Source of the DNA: DATKNA01 sp963755755
GTDB lineage: Bacteria; Actinomycetota; Actinomycetes; Actinomycetales; Kineosporiaceae
Direction: 5' to 3'
DNA: 64,000 bases
Assembly: GCA_963755755.1 (NCBI GenBank)
Contig: CAVWLJ010000011.1
Location: forward strand, 186,001 to 250,000
Position 1 is the stretch's first letter. Every line of letters begins with the position of its first letter. Made by a program: the position numbers and the translations under genes. The notes beneath the pieces are model-generated. The model worked only from the letters and a program-made list of their open reading frames with translations, searched no databases and was not told the DNA's origin. Of this stretch, positions 62,688 through 64,000 are shown one piece after another.

Positions 62688-63536
62688 TCAGCGAGGGACG
62701 TAGTCGAAGTCGTCGGGGTTGGGCCCGGTGCGACCCCGCTCACCCCGGTTGAGGTGGCTGAGATCGCTCATCGCGTCGGCGTCGAGCTCGAAGTCGAAGA
62801 TCTCGAAGTTCTCCTTGATCCGGGCTGCGGTCACCGACTTCGGGAACACGACGTCGCCGCGCTGGACGTGCCAGCGGAGCACCACCTGCGCGGGCGTGCG
62901 GTCCAGGGACTGCGCGATCCGCTGGACGACCTCGTCGCCGAGCACGGCCCCCTGCGCGATCGGCGACCACGCCTCGGTGACGATGCCGTTCTCCCGGTCG
63001 TACGCCCGGACCTCCTCGTTGGTGAGGTACGGGTGCACCTCGATCTGGTTGATCGCAGGGACGACGCCCGTCTCGGCGACGATCCGCTGCAGGTGCGGCA
63101 CCTGGAAGTTGGAGACGCCGATCGACCGGGCGCGGCCGTCCTTGGCGAACTCGATCATCGTCCGCCAGGTCTCGACGTAGTCGGTCCCCTCGACGGTCGG
63201 CAGCGGCCAGTGGATGAGGAACAGGTCGACATACTCGAGGTCGAGCGCCTGCAGGGTGCCCTCGAAGAGGCGACGGGCGTCGTCGGGCCGGTGGCCGTTG
63301 TTGTTGAGCTTGCTCGTGACGAAGACCTCGGACCGGTCGAGGCCGCTCGCCCGGACGGCCTCGCCGACCTCCTTCTCGTTGCCGTACATCTCGGCGGTGT
63401 CGATGTGCCGGTAGCCGACCTCGAGCGCCTGGCGGACGGCCTCGGCCGTCTCCGCGGGCGGGATCTGGAAGACGCCGAAGCCGAGCTGCGGGATCGTGCG
63501 GTCGTCGTTCATGCGGATCTGCGGGACTGCGGTCAC
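62688..63536 (-). CDS. Aldo/keto reductase
   Basis: 282 residues from GTG 63536. The AKR tetrad is complete: Asp46 and Tyr51 in YRHIDTAEMYGNE, Lys76 in VTSKLNNNG and His109 in LFLIHWPLP. NADPH-site motifs are SIGVSNFQVPHL and VFPKSVTAARIKENFEIFDF. It resembles actinobacterial 2,5-diketo-D-gluconate reductase-like enzymes, which reduce small carbonyls. It precedes the sugar kinase by 5 bp on the same strand. Confidence 0.92.
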   Translation of the reverse strand: MTAVPQIRMNDDRTIPQLGFGVFQIPPAETAEAVRQALEVGYRHIDTAEMYGNEKEVGEAVRASGLDRSEVFVTSKLNNNGHRPDDARRLFEGTLQALDLEYVDLFLIHWPLPTVEGTDYVETWRTMIEFAKDGRARSIGVSNFQVPHLQRIVAETGVVPAINQIEVHPYLTNEEVRAYDRENGIVTEAWSPIAQGAVLGDEVVQRIAQSLDRTPAQVVLRWHVQRGDVVFPKSVTAARIKENFEIFDFELDADAMSDLSHLNRGERGRTGPNPDDFDYVPR

Positions 63537-63614
63537 GAGTGCTTCTCCGTTCCGGATGGTTCGCGTGGGTTCACCGCGTCCCGTGCCCGGCGATCCGGTC
63601 GGCATGCGCCGACG

Positions 63615-64000
63615 TCAGTGCGGGAAGGCCGACGCCACCGCGAGGAGCCGGTCGTTCGCCTCGGGTTCGCCGACCGTGCAGCGCGCGCCGTCCCCGGCGA
63701 AGGGCCGGACGACGACCCCGGCGTCCGTGCAGGCGGCGGCGAAGTCGAGCGTCCGCTCGCCCAGGCCGAACCAGACGAAGTTCCCCTGCGCGTCCGGGAT
63801 CGACCAGCCCGCGTCCCGTAGGCCCGCGACGACACGCTCGCGCTCGGCGACCAGGGTGTCGACCCGCTCGAGCAGCTCCGCCTCGGCCGTCAGGGAGGCG
63901 ACGGCGGCCTCCTGCGCGATCGTCGAGACGCCGAAGGGCAGCGCCGCGGCACGGACGGCGTCCGCCAGCGGCTCGTGCGCGACGGTGTACCCGACGCGCA
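63615..64000 (-). CDS. Histidinol-phosphate/phenylalanine aminotransferase-like, C-terminal fragment
   Basis: The minus-strand frame is open from the window edge to TGA at 63615-63617 (128 codons visible). It reads RVGYTVAHEPLADAVRAAAL, PFGVSTIAQEAAVASLTAEA, GWSIPDAQGNFVWFGLGERT and GVVVRPFAGDGARCTVGEPE, ending LLAVASAFPH. This is the small domain of a class I/II aminotransferase of the HisC/Pat group; the RVGY motif follows the PLP lysine, which lies outside. The start is beyond the window. It stops 79 bp before the aldo/keto reductase start on the same strand. Confidence 0.8.
   Translation of the reverse strand, partial: RVGYTVAHEPLADAVRAAALPFGVSTIAQEAAVASLTAEAELLERVDTLVAERERVVAGLRDAGWSIPDAQGNFVWFGLGERTLDFAAACTDAGVVVRPFAGDGARCTVGEPEANDRLLAVASAFPH

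Overview
The window is chromosomal DNA of a very GC-rich actinobacterium. Many genes start with GTG, stop/start overlaps such as GTGA and ATGA are common, and several families point the same way: F420-dependent luciferase-like oxidoreductases, a mycothiol-transferase-type DinB protein, a FadE5-like acyl-CoA dehydrogenase, DUF4349 and winged-helix HTH_42 proteins, and actinobacterial GT39 glycosyltransferases. A member of the Pseudonocardiaceae (Pseudonocardia or Actinomycetospora-like) is my best guess, but this is an inference from gene content only. No rRNA, tRNA, CRISPR array or prophage was seen.

Layout. 1-1.8 kb: end of an IS21-family element (istB start, frame-broken istA, three 24-bp-spaced end repeats). 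1.9-9.4 kb: a block of accessory metabolism that looks less GC-rich than the rest (DUF1254 protein, GyrI-like protein, VOC protein, large arylsulfatase, small tautomerase with a divergent LysR regulator, F420-type oxidoreductase). 9.6-12 kb: a drug-efflux MFS transporter divergent from a MerR regulator with twin operator-bearing promoters. 12.1-22 kb: STAS protein, dienelactone hydrolase with a clear promoter, GT39 membrane glycosyltransferase, GNAT, AraC and VOC genes, DUF4349 lipoprotein, GH16-like protein, winged-helix protein, DinB protein. 22.1-24.9 kb: a 30-bp perfect inverted repeat, a ThDP-dependent oxidase/synthase, a second DinB protein and a DUF2945 protein. 25-29.1 kb: a complete four-gene ABC importer operon. 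29-36.9 kb: WYL regulator with a palindromic operator facing a VOC gene, FAH-family hydrolase, ArsR regulator divergent from a two-gene operon of a miniature P450-like protein and a PEP mutase/isocitrate lyase-like enzyme, F420 oxidoreductase, AI-2E transporter, PAP2 phosphatase. 37-41.5 kb: GlsB stress protein behind a sigma-B-like promoter, FadE5-like dehydrogenase behind a doubly palindromic promoter, NhaA-thioredoxin fusion. 41.5-51.6 kb: S9 peptidase, nitrilase-like hydrolase, MarR-MFS efflux operon, LacZ-type GH2 enzyme, small SH3-like protein, 2OG-Fe(II) oxygenase. 51.6-64 kb: SGNH hydrolase, bacterial GT22 mannosyltransferase-like protein, branched-chain-type 2-oxoacid dehydrogenase operon (E1a-E1b-E2), EamA exporter, royal-jelly-family protein, ribokinase-family kinase, aldo/keto reductase and the 3' end of an aminotransferase.

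Two cautions. First, about 22 frame breaks fall in 13 genes, including otherwise well conserved housekeeping genes. By manual re-reading, about 17 of them are repaired by removing one base, often in a short homopolymer. I read most of these as sequence errors rather than pseudogenes, so frameshifted genes are given as single spans with the break positions named. Second, family names rest on recognisable motifs and recalled family sequences, not on a database search.
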